Assembly (NCBI GenBank): GCA_965205905.1
Contig: CBDBHZ010000011.1
Location: forward strand, 558,001 to 622,000
Source of the DNA: JAHZMA01 sp965205905
Lineage (GTDB): Bacteria > Pseudomonadota > Alphaproteobacteria > JABAAW01 > JAHZMA01
Direction of reading: 5' to 3'
Length of the DNA stretch: 64,000 bases
Part shown: positions 28,049 through 35,338 of the stretch, in pieces
How positions within the stretch are numbered: position 1 is the stretch's first letter
Layout of the letters: each line of letters begins with the position of its first letter
The notes under the pieces: generated by a model
Databases searched by the model: none
Told to the model about the DNA's origin: nothing
What the model saw: the letters and a program-made list of their open reading frames with translations, nothing else
Position numbers and translations under genes: made by a program

Positions 28049-28159
28049 GTCAATATCTTAAAACTATAGGATAGCAAGCCCTGTCGGGTTTGCTATCGAA
28101 TACAATACCTTCAGGAAATAGGTAGCATATCCTATAGTGTGATATTGACAAAACCCGAC
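28049..28159 (+). ncRNA. Multibranched structured leader, candidate cis-regulatory RNA
   Basis: Nested helices seen directly: GTCAATATC (28049) with GATATTGAC (28141), 9 bp; ACTATAGGATA (28063) with TATCCTATAGT (28128), 11 bp; inside these a 10-bp hairpin from 28072 to 28095 with loop TGTC, and a 5-bp hairpin TACCT / AGGTA at 28106-28124. GTCGGGTTT at 28083-28091 can instead pair with AAACCCGAC at 28151-28159, which would open the first hairpin or form a pseudoknot-like contact. It lies at the 5' end of the predicted transcript, about 45 bases before the start codon. No known riboswitch class recognised. Confidence 0.6.
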
Positions 28160-28202
28160 ATTTATTTGTTGGAATTTGCAATCATTCATAAGGAATTTTA
28201 CC

Positions 28203-28907
28203 ATGAAAATATTTTTACTTGTTTTATTTACGATTACGCTTGCTTTACCTATTAAGGCACAAGAAAATCAGCCAACCACTCCAAATACTAGTCGCTATTT
28301 TGGCGCAGGGTTATCACTTATCGCGATTGATTATGGTGAACCATATGATGTTGATTTAGGTGATGGAAGCACTGTATCAGTGGATGATAATGATTATTAC
28401 GCGACATCTAGCGCCATGATTGATATTGTTTACGGTAATAATTTTTCAGAAAATAAAGCATTTGAAATTTTTTATAGTAGCTTTGGTGGCTCAAAGGAGA
28501 ATGATGAAACAGGTTTAGTTTGGGAGCGTAACGGCAACCCGTTAACATCAAATACCACTATTGCTTATACTGCTTATGGTTTTGCATTTGTATTTTATAA
28601 ACCATTATCTAATGCTAATAGTCGTCTTTATGGACGTGTTGGTTTAGCATCAGTAAAATTTGATGTAGAAACCACTTTTTCAGGTGATGGAACACCAATA
28701 ACAGATAAAAGTAGCTATGATGACCTAGTAATTCCATTACAAGCTGGAGTAGAGTTTGATATGGATGAGAATTTAACAATACGTATCGGTTATCATGTGC
28801 AATCCCTTGATTTTTCTGATGAAGAAGATGCAGAAGATACTGATGATGCAGCTGATGACCTTGTGCGAATTTCGGGCATTATGTTTAGTATCAATAATAA
28901 GTTTTAG
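28203..28907 (+). CDS. Outer-membrane beta-barrel protein
   Basis: About 234 residues with signal peptide MKIFLLVLFTITLALPIKA. The mature part alternates polar and hydrophobic residues as in small eight-stranded barrels (RYFGAGLSLIAID, AYGFAFVFYKPL, RLYGRVGLASVKF, LTIRIGYHVQSL) and ends in ...MFSINNKF with a terminal Phe, the usual barrel-assembly signal. An acidic loop (DEEDAEDTDDAADD) precedes the last strand. RBS AAGGA before the ATG. The long structured leader suggests regulated expression. Confidence 0.8.
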   Translation: MKIFLLVLFTITLALPIKAQENQPTTPNTSRYFGAGLSLIAIDYGEPYDVDLGDGSTVSVDDNDYYATSSAMIDIVYGNNFSENKAFEIFYSSFGGSKENDETGLVWERNGNPLTSNTTIAYTAYGFAFVFYKPLSNANSRLYGRVGLASVKFDVETTFSGDGTPITDKSSYDDLVIPLQAGVEFDMDENLTIRIGYHVQSLDFSDEEDAEDTDDAADDLVRISGIMFSINNKF

Positions 28908-28939
28908 ATGCACTGGATTGCCTATTCTGACTCTTATAG

Positions 28940-29015
28940 TATCAAGGGGGGTGCGGCGCAACTTCTCGGCGGGTATGTCCGTAGGACACCCGCCTTGTTG
29001 CGACCCCCCTTGATA
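28940..29015 (-). repeat. Structured intergenic palindrome, family C, copy 4 (inverted)
   Basis: Exact reverse complement of the 76 bases at 27038-27113, with similarity continuing outward (TAATCCCCCCGCC...CTCAACACTAGC). The rest of 28910-29280 contains further short repeat modules (TCCCCCGCTGTATTT twice) and, near 29275, the ribosome binding site of the next gene. Confidence 0.88.
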
Positions 29016-29284
29016 ATCCCCCCGCCATACTCAACACTAGCATCGTGCGTGTCTTGATAATCCCCCGCTGTATTTAACACTTATACCTAGCTTGCCTTAA
29101 AATCCCCCGCTGTATTTCAATACTCTGGCGGTGCGTGTTGCCGATACTATCCCATATTTCCCTAATACTTATCCCACAAAATAAATATCATTCACAAGTT
29201 ATTTTATAAAGTGCTTGCTTTTTAACAAAAGAATTGGCAAGCTAATAATTCCATTAATAACATATTCAATAAGGAGGGTAGCTA

Positions 29285-29542
29285 ATGGATAAAGAATATT
29301 GGCAAGAGAACCTTAAACTCATCAGAAATTGTCTGATAGTTTGGTTCGTATGTTCATTTTTATTTGGCATTATCATGGTGGATTTACTCAATCATATTCG
29401 TTTAGGCGGTTACGGTTTAGGCTTTTGGTTTGCACAGCAGGGGTCAATCGTGATTTTTGTTGTCATCATATTTTACTATGCGCGTCAAATGGATAAGCTA
29501 GATGCAAAATACGGCTTTGATAAGAAAGAGGGAGAAGAATAA
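29285..29542 (+). CDS. DUF4212 small subunit of sodium/solute symporter
   Basis: An 85-residue protein with two transmembrane helices (about residues 15-33 and 50-70). The pattern YWQENLKLI...LIVWFVCSFLFGIIMVDLLN then GFWFAQQGSIVIFVVIIFYY is typical of DUF4212 proteins, which always sit just before the VC_2705-type symporter gene and are thought to be its small subunit. RBS AAGGAGG. Its TAA overlaps the ATG of the next gene by one base, so they are co-translated. Confidence 0.92.
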   Translation: MDKEYWQENLKLIRNCLIVWFVCSFLFGIIMVDLLNHIRLGGYGLGFWFAQQGSIVIFVVIIFYYARQMDKLDAKYGFDKKEGEE

Positions 29543-31293
29543 TGACTTTAACAGGAATAACCTATCTGGTTGTTGGCTTTACTTTCGCGATTTATATTGG
29601 CATTGCCTTTATGTCTCGCGCACGAAGCACATCAGAATTCTATGTCGCCAATAAGGGGATTAACCCCGTATTAAACGGCATGGCAACGGCGGCTGACTGG
29701 ATGTCGGCAGCATCGTTCATTTCTATGGCGGGGCTGATTGCATTTTTGGGCTATAGTGGCGCACAATTCTTAATGGGTTGGACGGGCGGCTATGTGCTAT
29801 TGGCACTTGGTTTGGCACCTTATTTGCGTAAATTCGGCAAATTCACCGTATCTGAATTTGTTGGCGAGCGTTTCTATTCACCAACAGCACGGATGGTGGC
29901 GGTATTTTGTCTGGTCATGGCATCAATCACCTATGTGATTGGGCAGATGAAAGGCATCGGGGTTGCGTTTTCGCGCTTCTTGGATACCAGCTACGAATTC
30001 GGTCTATTTGCGGGTATGGGCATTGTTGCCGTTTACGCGCTGATGGGCGGTATGAAAGGCATCACCTATACGCAAATCGCGCAATATGTGATTCTGATTT
30101 TCGCCTATACGATTCCTGCGATTTTCATATCGTTGGTGCTTACAGGCAATCCAATCCCACAATTAGGTTTGGGCAGTGAATTGGTTGGCACAGGTGAGAG
30201 CCTGCTAGATAAATTAGATAAAACTCTGATTGATTTGGGCTTTGCCGCTTATACTGAAAATCCGCCATCACGGTTGAATTTCATCGCCTATACACTCACA
30301 TTGATGATTGGCACTGCGGGCTTACCGCATGTGATTATGCGCTTCTTTACTGTGCCAAATGCACGGGCAGCGCGTTATTCTGCTGGTTGGGCATTGCTAT
30401 TTATCTCTATCCTCTATCTTACAGCGCCAGCTGTGGGTGCGATGGCACGGTTGAATTTAATCAACACTGTGCAAACAGGAGAAATTGGCGACCCTGATGC
30501 AAATATGGTTTATGCTGAACGTCCGAATTGGATGAAAAATTGGGAAACCACAGGTTTGCTCAAATTTGAAGACAAAAATGGCGATGGCATGATTCAATAT
30601 TATAATGATAAGAATCCTGAAATGCAGGCGAAAGCTGAGGAATTCGGTTGGGAAGGCAATGAAGTGGTTAAAATCGACCGCGACATTATGGTGCTTGCCA
30701 ATCCTGAAATTGCGAGCTTACCCGATTGGGTTGTGGCTTTGGTGGTTGCAGGCGGTTTGGCCGCGGCACTGTCAACAGCGGCAGGCTTATTATTGGCGAT
30801 TGCATCGGCGATTTCGCATGATTTGCTGAAAGGCTTCTTGCGACCAAATATCACTGAAAAGCAAGAATTGAATGCAAGTAGATTGGCTATGTTAGGCACA
30901 ATTCTTGTGGCTGGTTGGCTGGGGTTAAACCCACCGGGCTTTGCGGCAGGAACAGTGGCAATCGCCTTTGGACTTGCGGCATCTAGTCTGTTCCCAATCT
31001 TGGTGATGGGTATATTTTCAACACGCATCAACGATAAGGGCGCGATTGCAGGTATGGTTTCAGGCTTGTTGATTACGTCATTATATGTGGCGCAACATAA
31101 GGGTATATTCTTTATCCCCGGCACATCATTTATGATGGGCATGCCGCAAAATTGGTTCTTTGGCATTTCGCCAAACGCCTTTGGTGTTGTGGGCGCACTT
31201 GTCAATTTTGCAGTTGCCTTTGTGGTTTCTAACAAAACCGAAGAAGTGCCACAACATATTAAAGATTTGATTTTGAATATCAGAAGACCATAA
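29542..31293 (+). CDS. Sodium/solute symporter, VC_2705 (acetate permease-like) family
   Basis: A 583-residue inner-membrane carrier of the SSS family with about 13 helices. Family segments include SEFYVANKGINPVLNGMATA, ADWMSAASFISMAGLIAFLG, GQMKGIGVAFSRF, and the sodium-binding region ALSTAAGLLLAIASAISHDL. A hydrophilic insertion near residues 310-390 contains DKNGDGMIQYYND, an EF-hand-like loop also known in relatives. The family takes up acetate, propionate or similar organic acids with sodium. Partner is the DUF4212 protein. A terminator follows at 31317. Confidence 0.92.
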   Translation: MTLTGITYLVVGFTFAIYIGIAFMSRARSTSEFYVANKGINPVLNGMATAADWMSAASFISMAGLIAFLGYSGAQFLMGWTGGYVLLALGLAPYLRKFGKFTVSEFVGERFYSPTARMVAVFCLVMASITYVIGQMKGIGVAFSRFLDTSYEFGLFAGMGIVAVYALMGGMKGITYTQIAQYVILIFAYTIPAIFISLVLTGNPIPQLGLGSELVGTGESLLDKLDKTLIDLGFAAYTENPPSRLNFIAYTLTLMIGTAGLPHVIMRFFTVPNARAARYSAGWALLFISILYLTAPAVGAMARLNLINTVQTGEIGDPDANMVYAERPNWMKNWETTGLLKFEDKNGDGMIQYYNDKNPEMQAKAEEFGWEGNEVVKIDRDIMVLANPEIASLPDWVVALVVAGGLAAALSTAAGLLLAIASAISHDLLKGFLRPNITEKQELNASRLAMLGTILVAGWLGLNPPGFAAGTVAIAFGLAASSLFPILVMGIFSTRINDKGAIAGMVSGLLITSLYVAQHKGIFFIPGTSFMMGMPQNWFFGISPNAFGVVGALVNFAVAFVVSNKTEEVPQHIKDLILNIRRP

Positions 31294-31316
31294 TCTTTTT
31301 TATAGCTTGATTAAGA

Positions 31317-31347
31317 GGGGCTTGGTGATTGTGCCAAGCCCTTTTTA
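31317..31347 (+). terminator. Rho-independent terminator
   Basis: GGGCTTGG / CCAAGCCC hairpin with loop TGATTGTG followed by TTTTT, 25 bases after the symporter stop. Confidence 0.88.
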
Positions 31348-31446
31348 TTGCGCGTATTACAAAAAAGATGAACGCTATCTGTTGTTTGGTAACATTATTG
31401 CTAGTTTATGGTGAATATGTTACCGATTTTTTAATTTAACGAAACA

Positions 31447-32136
31447 ATGATAAAATTACTAACCATCCTCAAATTATTATTGCTGACATTTGCCATGATG
31501 GGTTTTTCTAATGTTAGCAAAGCAGAAGTGCTAGATTACTCACCACCGCCACCTAAACCCAAAAATTGGTGGGTGATGGCAAGCACAGGAAATATTTCAC
31601 ATAATTTACATCACGAGCTTTACACGGCAAGATGGGGGTCAGATGTTGATGCCAATACCGAAGTTCAGAATTTATATCTTGGCATTAGCTATGGGCATGT
31701 TTTGAAAAGGACGGAGAGACAAGAATATCATATTGAGATTGGTCACAGCTTTTTGGGCAGGATTAATTACGAACTTTCGCATCCAGAATTTCCTTTATGG
31801 AATCCGAAAGAGACACTTACAATTACGTCATGGGATGGCTCGCTACTTTATTATCATGGCAGAAAATCAAAAGGCAGACCCTATATGTTAAGAATAGGGG
31901 TTTCATCGCCGATGGTGGAGAATGAAATCACCAATGCCGATGGCTCAACCTATAAAGATGATAGTTTTTATACAAATTCGGGTCCCATATTTGGCTATGG
32001 GGTAAGGTTTGGTAATATCGTGCTTGAATATAGAATTTATATGATTTCTTTTGGTTCTGATTCCCGATTATTCGAAGAACAGGGGGCAGATTTTAGCAAT
32101 GGCGCCTATGTGCTATTAGCGGGCTATAGATTTTAA
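31447..32136 (+). CDS. Probable outer-membrane protein, family unknown
   Basis: A 229-residue protein with signal peptide (LLTILKLLLLTFAMMGFSNV, cleavage near SKA), a Pro-rich stretch (YSPPPPKPKN) and then regularly spaced amphipathic strands (VQNLYLGISYGHVL, QEYHIEIGHSFLGRI, YMLRIGVSSPMV, IFGYGVRFGNIVLEYRIYMI) ending in YVLLAGYRF. The terminal aromatic residue and strand pattern suggest a small beta barrel. No signature of a named family. Monocistronic. Confidence 0.65.
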   Translation: MIKLLTILKLLLLTFAMMGFSNVSKAEVLDYSPPPPKPKNWWVMASTGNISHNLHHELYTARWGSDVDANTEVQNLYLGISYGHVLKRTERQEYHIEIGHSFLGRINYELSHPEFPLWNPKETLTITSWDGSLLYYHGRKSKGRPYMLRIGVSSPMVENEITNADGSTYKDDSFYTNSGPIFGYGVRFGNIVLEYRIYMISFGSDSRLFEEQGADFSNGAYVLLAGYRF

Positions 32137-32167
32137 TTGGCGGTTTCAGGTGCGCACTGATGATTGT

Positions 32168-32641
32168 TTAATCAGATGAAATTGTGGCGTAAAAAGCACT
32201 TGTTTTTTTGACATGTTTACCATATCTCTCAAAATGATCCTTAATCTTTATCATAATATGGCTGTGTTGCTGATGTAATGATGAAACTATTCTTGGTGGC
32301 GTTGTATCCGTGATTTTTTCAATTTTGGTGTTAATTTTTTGCAATCGGAAACGCAACTTTATAATTTCTACGCGGAATTCCTCAATGCGAATGCTTCTTT
32401 TTGCGATTTCACTTGAATTTTTATATTCCGCCCCATCTAAACGCTCCAGATAAGTGACGTAATGTAAGAATTGCTTACGCTCAGCCAGATATTGTTGGTG
32501 GCATTTGATTGATTCTGCGGATAAATTGTGAAAATCGCATTTAACATAATTCTCTGGTGGCAGAATTTCATCTTTAATATAGATATTTAAAAGGAAAAAC
32601 AGGTGAATAAAAAAGACAGTAAAAACAAGATGATAGGGCAT
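32168..32641 (-). CDS. Membrane-anchored orphan protein (tandem paralogue 2)
   Basis: A 157-residue protein with an N-terminal hydrophobic segment (HLVFTVFFIHLFFLLNIYI) and a hydrophilic, mainly helical domain with two cysteines (YVKCDFHNLSAESIKCHQQ) and a TDTTPPRIVSSLHQQH motif. It is closely related to the next gene at 32667-33140. The same GAGGTATC ribosome binding site precedes both ATGs. No known family; Ser-Asp C-terminus is shared. Confidence 0.65.
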   Translation of the reverse strand: MPYHLVFTVFFIHLFFLLNIYIKDEILPPENYVKCDFHNLSAESIKCHQQYLAERKQFLHYVTYLERLDGAEYKNSSEIAKRSIRIEEFRVEIIKLRFRLQKINTKIEKITDTTPPRIVSSLHQQHSHIMIKIKDHFERYGKHVKKTSAFYATISSD

Positions 32642-32666
32642 GATACCTCAGAAATATAATGGTTGT

Positions 32667-33140
32667 TTAATCAGATGAAACTGTGGCGTAAAAAGCATCG
32701 GATTCTTTGTTAAACCTATCGAATCTCTCAAAATAATCATCAAACTTGTTTATGATATGTTTGTGTTGCCGATTTAATGCTGAAACTATTCTTGGTGGCG
32801 TTGTATCTGTGATTTGTTCAAATTTGGCATGATTTTTTTGCAATTGTAACTGTAGTTTCATACGTTCTACGCGGAACTTGTCATATTTGACACTTCTTTT
32901 TGTCATTTCAATCATTTCTTGATGGTCTGCCTCATCTAAGCTACTCCGTTGCGAGATATAATGTAAGAATTGCTTGCTTTGTGCCACAGATTGTTGGTGG
33001 CATTTGATCGATTCTGCGGATAGATTTATAAAATCACATGTTACATAATTCGCTGGTGGCAGAATTTCATCTTTAATATAGATATTAAAAAGGAAAAACA
33101 GGTGAATGAAAAAGACAGTAAAAATAAGGTGATAGCGCAT
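32667..33140 (-). CDS. Membrane-anchored orphan protein (tandem paralogue 1)
   Basis: Also 157 residues, with the same anchor, the cysteines (YVTCDFINLSAESIKCHQQ) and the TDTTPPRIVSALNRQH motif. N-terminal 60 residues and the 5' flank are nearly identical to the downstream copy; the central helical part differs most. A recent tandem gene duplication is clear; the function is unknown. The pair lies between an outer-membrane protein gene and ettA. Confidence 0.65.
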   Translation of the reverse strand: MRYHLIFTVFFIHLFFLFNIYIKDEILPPANYVTCDFINLSAESIKCHQQSVAQSKQFLHYISQRSSLDEADHQEMIEMTKRSVKYDKFRVERMKLQLQLQKNHAKFEQITDTTPPRIVSALNRQHKHIINKFDDYFERFDRFNKESDAFYATVSSD

Positions 33141-33220
33141 GATACCTCAGAAATATTATGATTATCCCCATACTCGTTTGACAGAATATAACAAATCACG
33201 ATAAATTACAAGGATAGTGA

Positions 33221-34894
33221 TTACCGCGTGAGTTTCTTATAACGGAAGCGTTCGGTTTCATTTTCATCTATGCCCAAACGTTTTTTGCGGTCGCTAATGT
33301 AGAATTGATAATTACCCTCAAACCATGTGGTTTTTGCATCGCCTTCAAACGCCAAAATATGCGTGGCGATTTTATCAAGAAAGAATCTATCATGGCTAAT
33401 CACCACCGCACAGCCTGCAAAACTCAATAAAGCTTCTTCTAATGCGCGCAAGGTTTCCACATCTAAATCATTGGTCGGCTCATCAAGCAATAATAAATTC
33501 GCGCCCGATTTTAAGATTTTGGCAAGTTGCACACGGTTGCGCTCACCGCCCGAAAGTTGATTGATACGCTTTTGTTGGTCTGCCCCCCGAAAGCCGAAAC
33601 CGCCAACATAGGCGCGTGATTGCACCTGCCTTTTGCCCATATCAATCATATCTAGCCCGCCAGAAATCTCTTCCCAGATATTCTTGCTGTTATCCATGCC
33701 ATCACGCGATTGGTCAACATAGCCAAGCTGTACAGATTCACCAATTGATAAATCGCCTCCATCGGGCTGTTCATTGCCAGTTATCATTTTGAACAAAGTG
33801 GTTTTACCCGCACCATTGGCGCCAATCACCCCCACAATGCCGCCCGGTGGCAGCTTAAAAGTTAAATCTTCTATCAGTAATTTATCGGCAAAAGCTTTGC
33901 TGATATGGTTGGCTTCCACTACTTTATTGCCCAAACGTGGCGCAGGTGGAATCATAATTTGCGCGTTTTGCTGTAACTTTTCACTTTGCTGTTGCAATAA
34001 ATCTTCGTAGGCTTGCACCCTTGCTTTAGATTTTGACTGCCTGCCTGCAGGCGTTTGCCGTATCCATTCGCGCTCATCTGCTAATTGCCGTGCGCGTGAT
34101 TCTTCGCCTTTGCTTTCATCACGCAGGCGTTTTTCTTTTTGCTCTAGCCAGCTTGAATAATTACCTTCATAGGGAATTGCATGTCCGCGGTCTAATTCCA
34201 AAATCCAACCCGTTACATTATCCAAGAAATAGCGGTCATGGGTTACCATCATCACTGTGCCAGCATAGTCGCTGAGATGACGTTCAAGCCACGCCACTGA
34301 TAGCGCATCTAAATGATTTGTTGGCTCGTCAAGCAGTAAAAAATCGGGCTTTTGCAATAATAAACGGCATAAAGCCACGCGCCTTTTCTCGCCACCTGAA
34401 AGATTCTCAACAGAACTATCGGCAGGCGGGCATTGCAGCGCATCCATTGCGATTTCCAATGTGCGCTCAATATCCCACGCATCTAGCGCATCAATTTTTT
34501 CTTGCAAATCCGCTTGTTGATTAATCAGTTCATTCATCTCGTCATCACTGATAACCTCACCCATTTTCATGCTGACAGCATTAAATTCTTCTAGGGCATT
34601 ATGCGCTTCTTGCAATGCGCCTGCCACATTTTCGCCGACTGTTTTGCTGTTATCAAGCTCTGGCTCTTGGGGTAGATAGCCGATAAGCGCACCATCAGCG
34701 GCACGTGCTTCGCCCGAATATTCATCATCTAACCCTGCAATAATTTTCATTAAGGTGGATTTACCTGCGCCATTGCCACCCAATATACCGATTTTCGCGC
34801 CTGCTAAAAATGATAATGTTACATCTTTCAAAACCTCGCGCCCACCTGCATAAGATTTATTCAAGCGGTGAAGCGTATAGATATAGTCGGTCAT
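33221..34894 (-). CDS. ettA: Energy-dependent translational throttle protein EttA
   Basis: A 557-residue ABC-F protein, the usual length for EttA. Two ABC cassettes: Walker A GGNGAGKSTLMKIIAG (about residue 40) and GANGAGKTTLFKMITG (about residue 330), with signatures LSGGEKRRVALCRLL and LSGGERNRVQLAKIL, and Walker B regions FLLLDEPTNHLDA and LLLLDEPTNDLD. The linker contains the arm typical of EttA and the RQTPAGRQSKSKAR motif. It binds the ribosomal E site and gates the first elongation steps according to ATP/ADP ratio. Start is 13 bases after the DUF934 stop, so it may ride on the sulfite reductase transcript. Confidence 0.96.
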   Translation of the reverse strand: MTDYIYTLHRLNKSYAGGREVLKDVTLSFLAGAKIGILGGNGAGKSTLMKIIAGLDDEYSGEARAADGALIGYLPQEPELDNSKTVGENVAGALQEAHNALEEFNAVSMKMGEVISDDEMNELINQQADLQEKIDALDAWDIERTLEIAMDALQCPPADSSVENLSGGEKRRVALCRLLLQKPDFLLLDEPTNHLDALSVAWLERHLSDYAGTVMMVTHDRYFLDNVTGWILELDRGHAIPYEGNYSSWLEQKEKRLRDESKGEESRARQLADEREWIRQTPAGRQSKSKARVQAYEDLLQQQSEKLQQNAQIMIPPAPRLGNKVVEANHISKAFADKLLIEDLTFKLPPGGIVGVIGANGAGKTTLFKMITGNEQPDGGDLSIGESVQLGYVDQSRDGMDNSKNIWEEISGGLDMIDMGKRQVQSRAYVGGFGFRGADQQKRINQLSGGERNRVQLAKILKSGANLLLLDEPTNDLDVETLRALEEALLSFAGCAVVISHDRFFLDKIATHILAFEGDAKTTWFEGNYQFYISDRKKRLGIDENETERFRYKKLTR

Positions 34895-34906
34895 TTAGTT
34901 TCCTAA

Positions 34907-35338
34907 TTAATTGCGTGATTTTCGGGCTTCAGGCAAGGCGCCTGCATAGCCACGTTGATAGTTAGGCTTTACCATCGATGGGTTTTGCCAATCGGCAGCC
35001 CCGTGCCGTTGATAGATTGTATCATCTAAATCAATAGAAGAAAAGCCACATTGTAGCAAATGCCGTAATTGGTCGGGCAATAGCCAGCCTTTGGCGCGTA
35101 ATTCGCCTTTGTAACCTTGCCTTCGCAAATAATGGGCTTGCGAAAAACCGCGCCCATCGCTAAAGCTAGGGAATGAAATCACAATCAGTTGCAAATTATT
35201 AAGATGGGGGATAAGTGTTGCAAGTGCGCTATCGCCTTCAATTAGCACCGCATGGCTTGAATCTGTTATGTCGGCAAAAGGCACGATATTATTCGTATCA
35301 TCAGTGATAATCTCACCTTGCAAATTAAGCAGTGGCAT
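34907..35338 (-). CDS. DUF934 protein of sulfite reductase cluster
   Basis: About 143 residues from ATG 35338 (MPLLNLQGEI). Contains FPSFSDGRGFSQAHYLRRQG and YKGELRAKGWLLPDQLRHLL, the core of DUF934, a family that nearly always follows the sulfite/nitrite reductase gene in alphaproteobacteria and is thought to help the enzyme. The start overlaps the 3' end of the reductase gene by 14 bases, giving translational coupling. The frame is open further upstream inside the reductase gene but that part is not used. Confidence 0.88.
   Translation of the reverse strand: MPLLNLQGEIITDDTNNIVPFADITDSSHAVLIEGDSALATLIPHLNNLQLIVISFPSFSDGRGFSQAHYLRRQGYKGELRAKGWLLPDQLRHLLQCGFSSIDLDDTIYQRHGAADWQNPSMVKPNYQRGYAGALPEARKSRN

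Noticed and set aside
28049..28159. Known riboswitch or self-cleaving ribozyme
   Set aside because: I looked for hammerhead (CTGATGA...GAAA), twister and SAM-II-like cores and saw none, so it is reported as an unassigned structure.
17700..29100. Possible CRISPR array
   Set aside because: Repeats are dispersed, unequal in spacing and palindromic with different orientation; no regular 30-40 base spacer pattern and no cas genes.
30600..31235. A 211-codon minus-strand open frame
   Set aside because: Antisense to the clear symporter gene; typical shadow frame.
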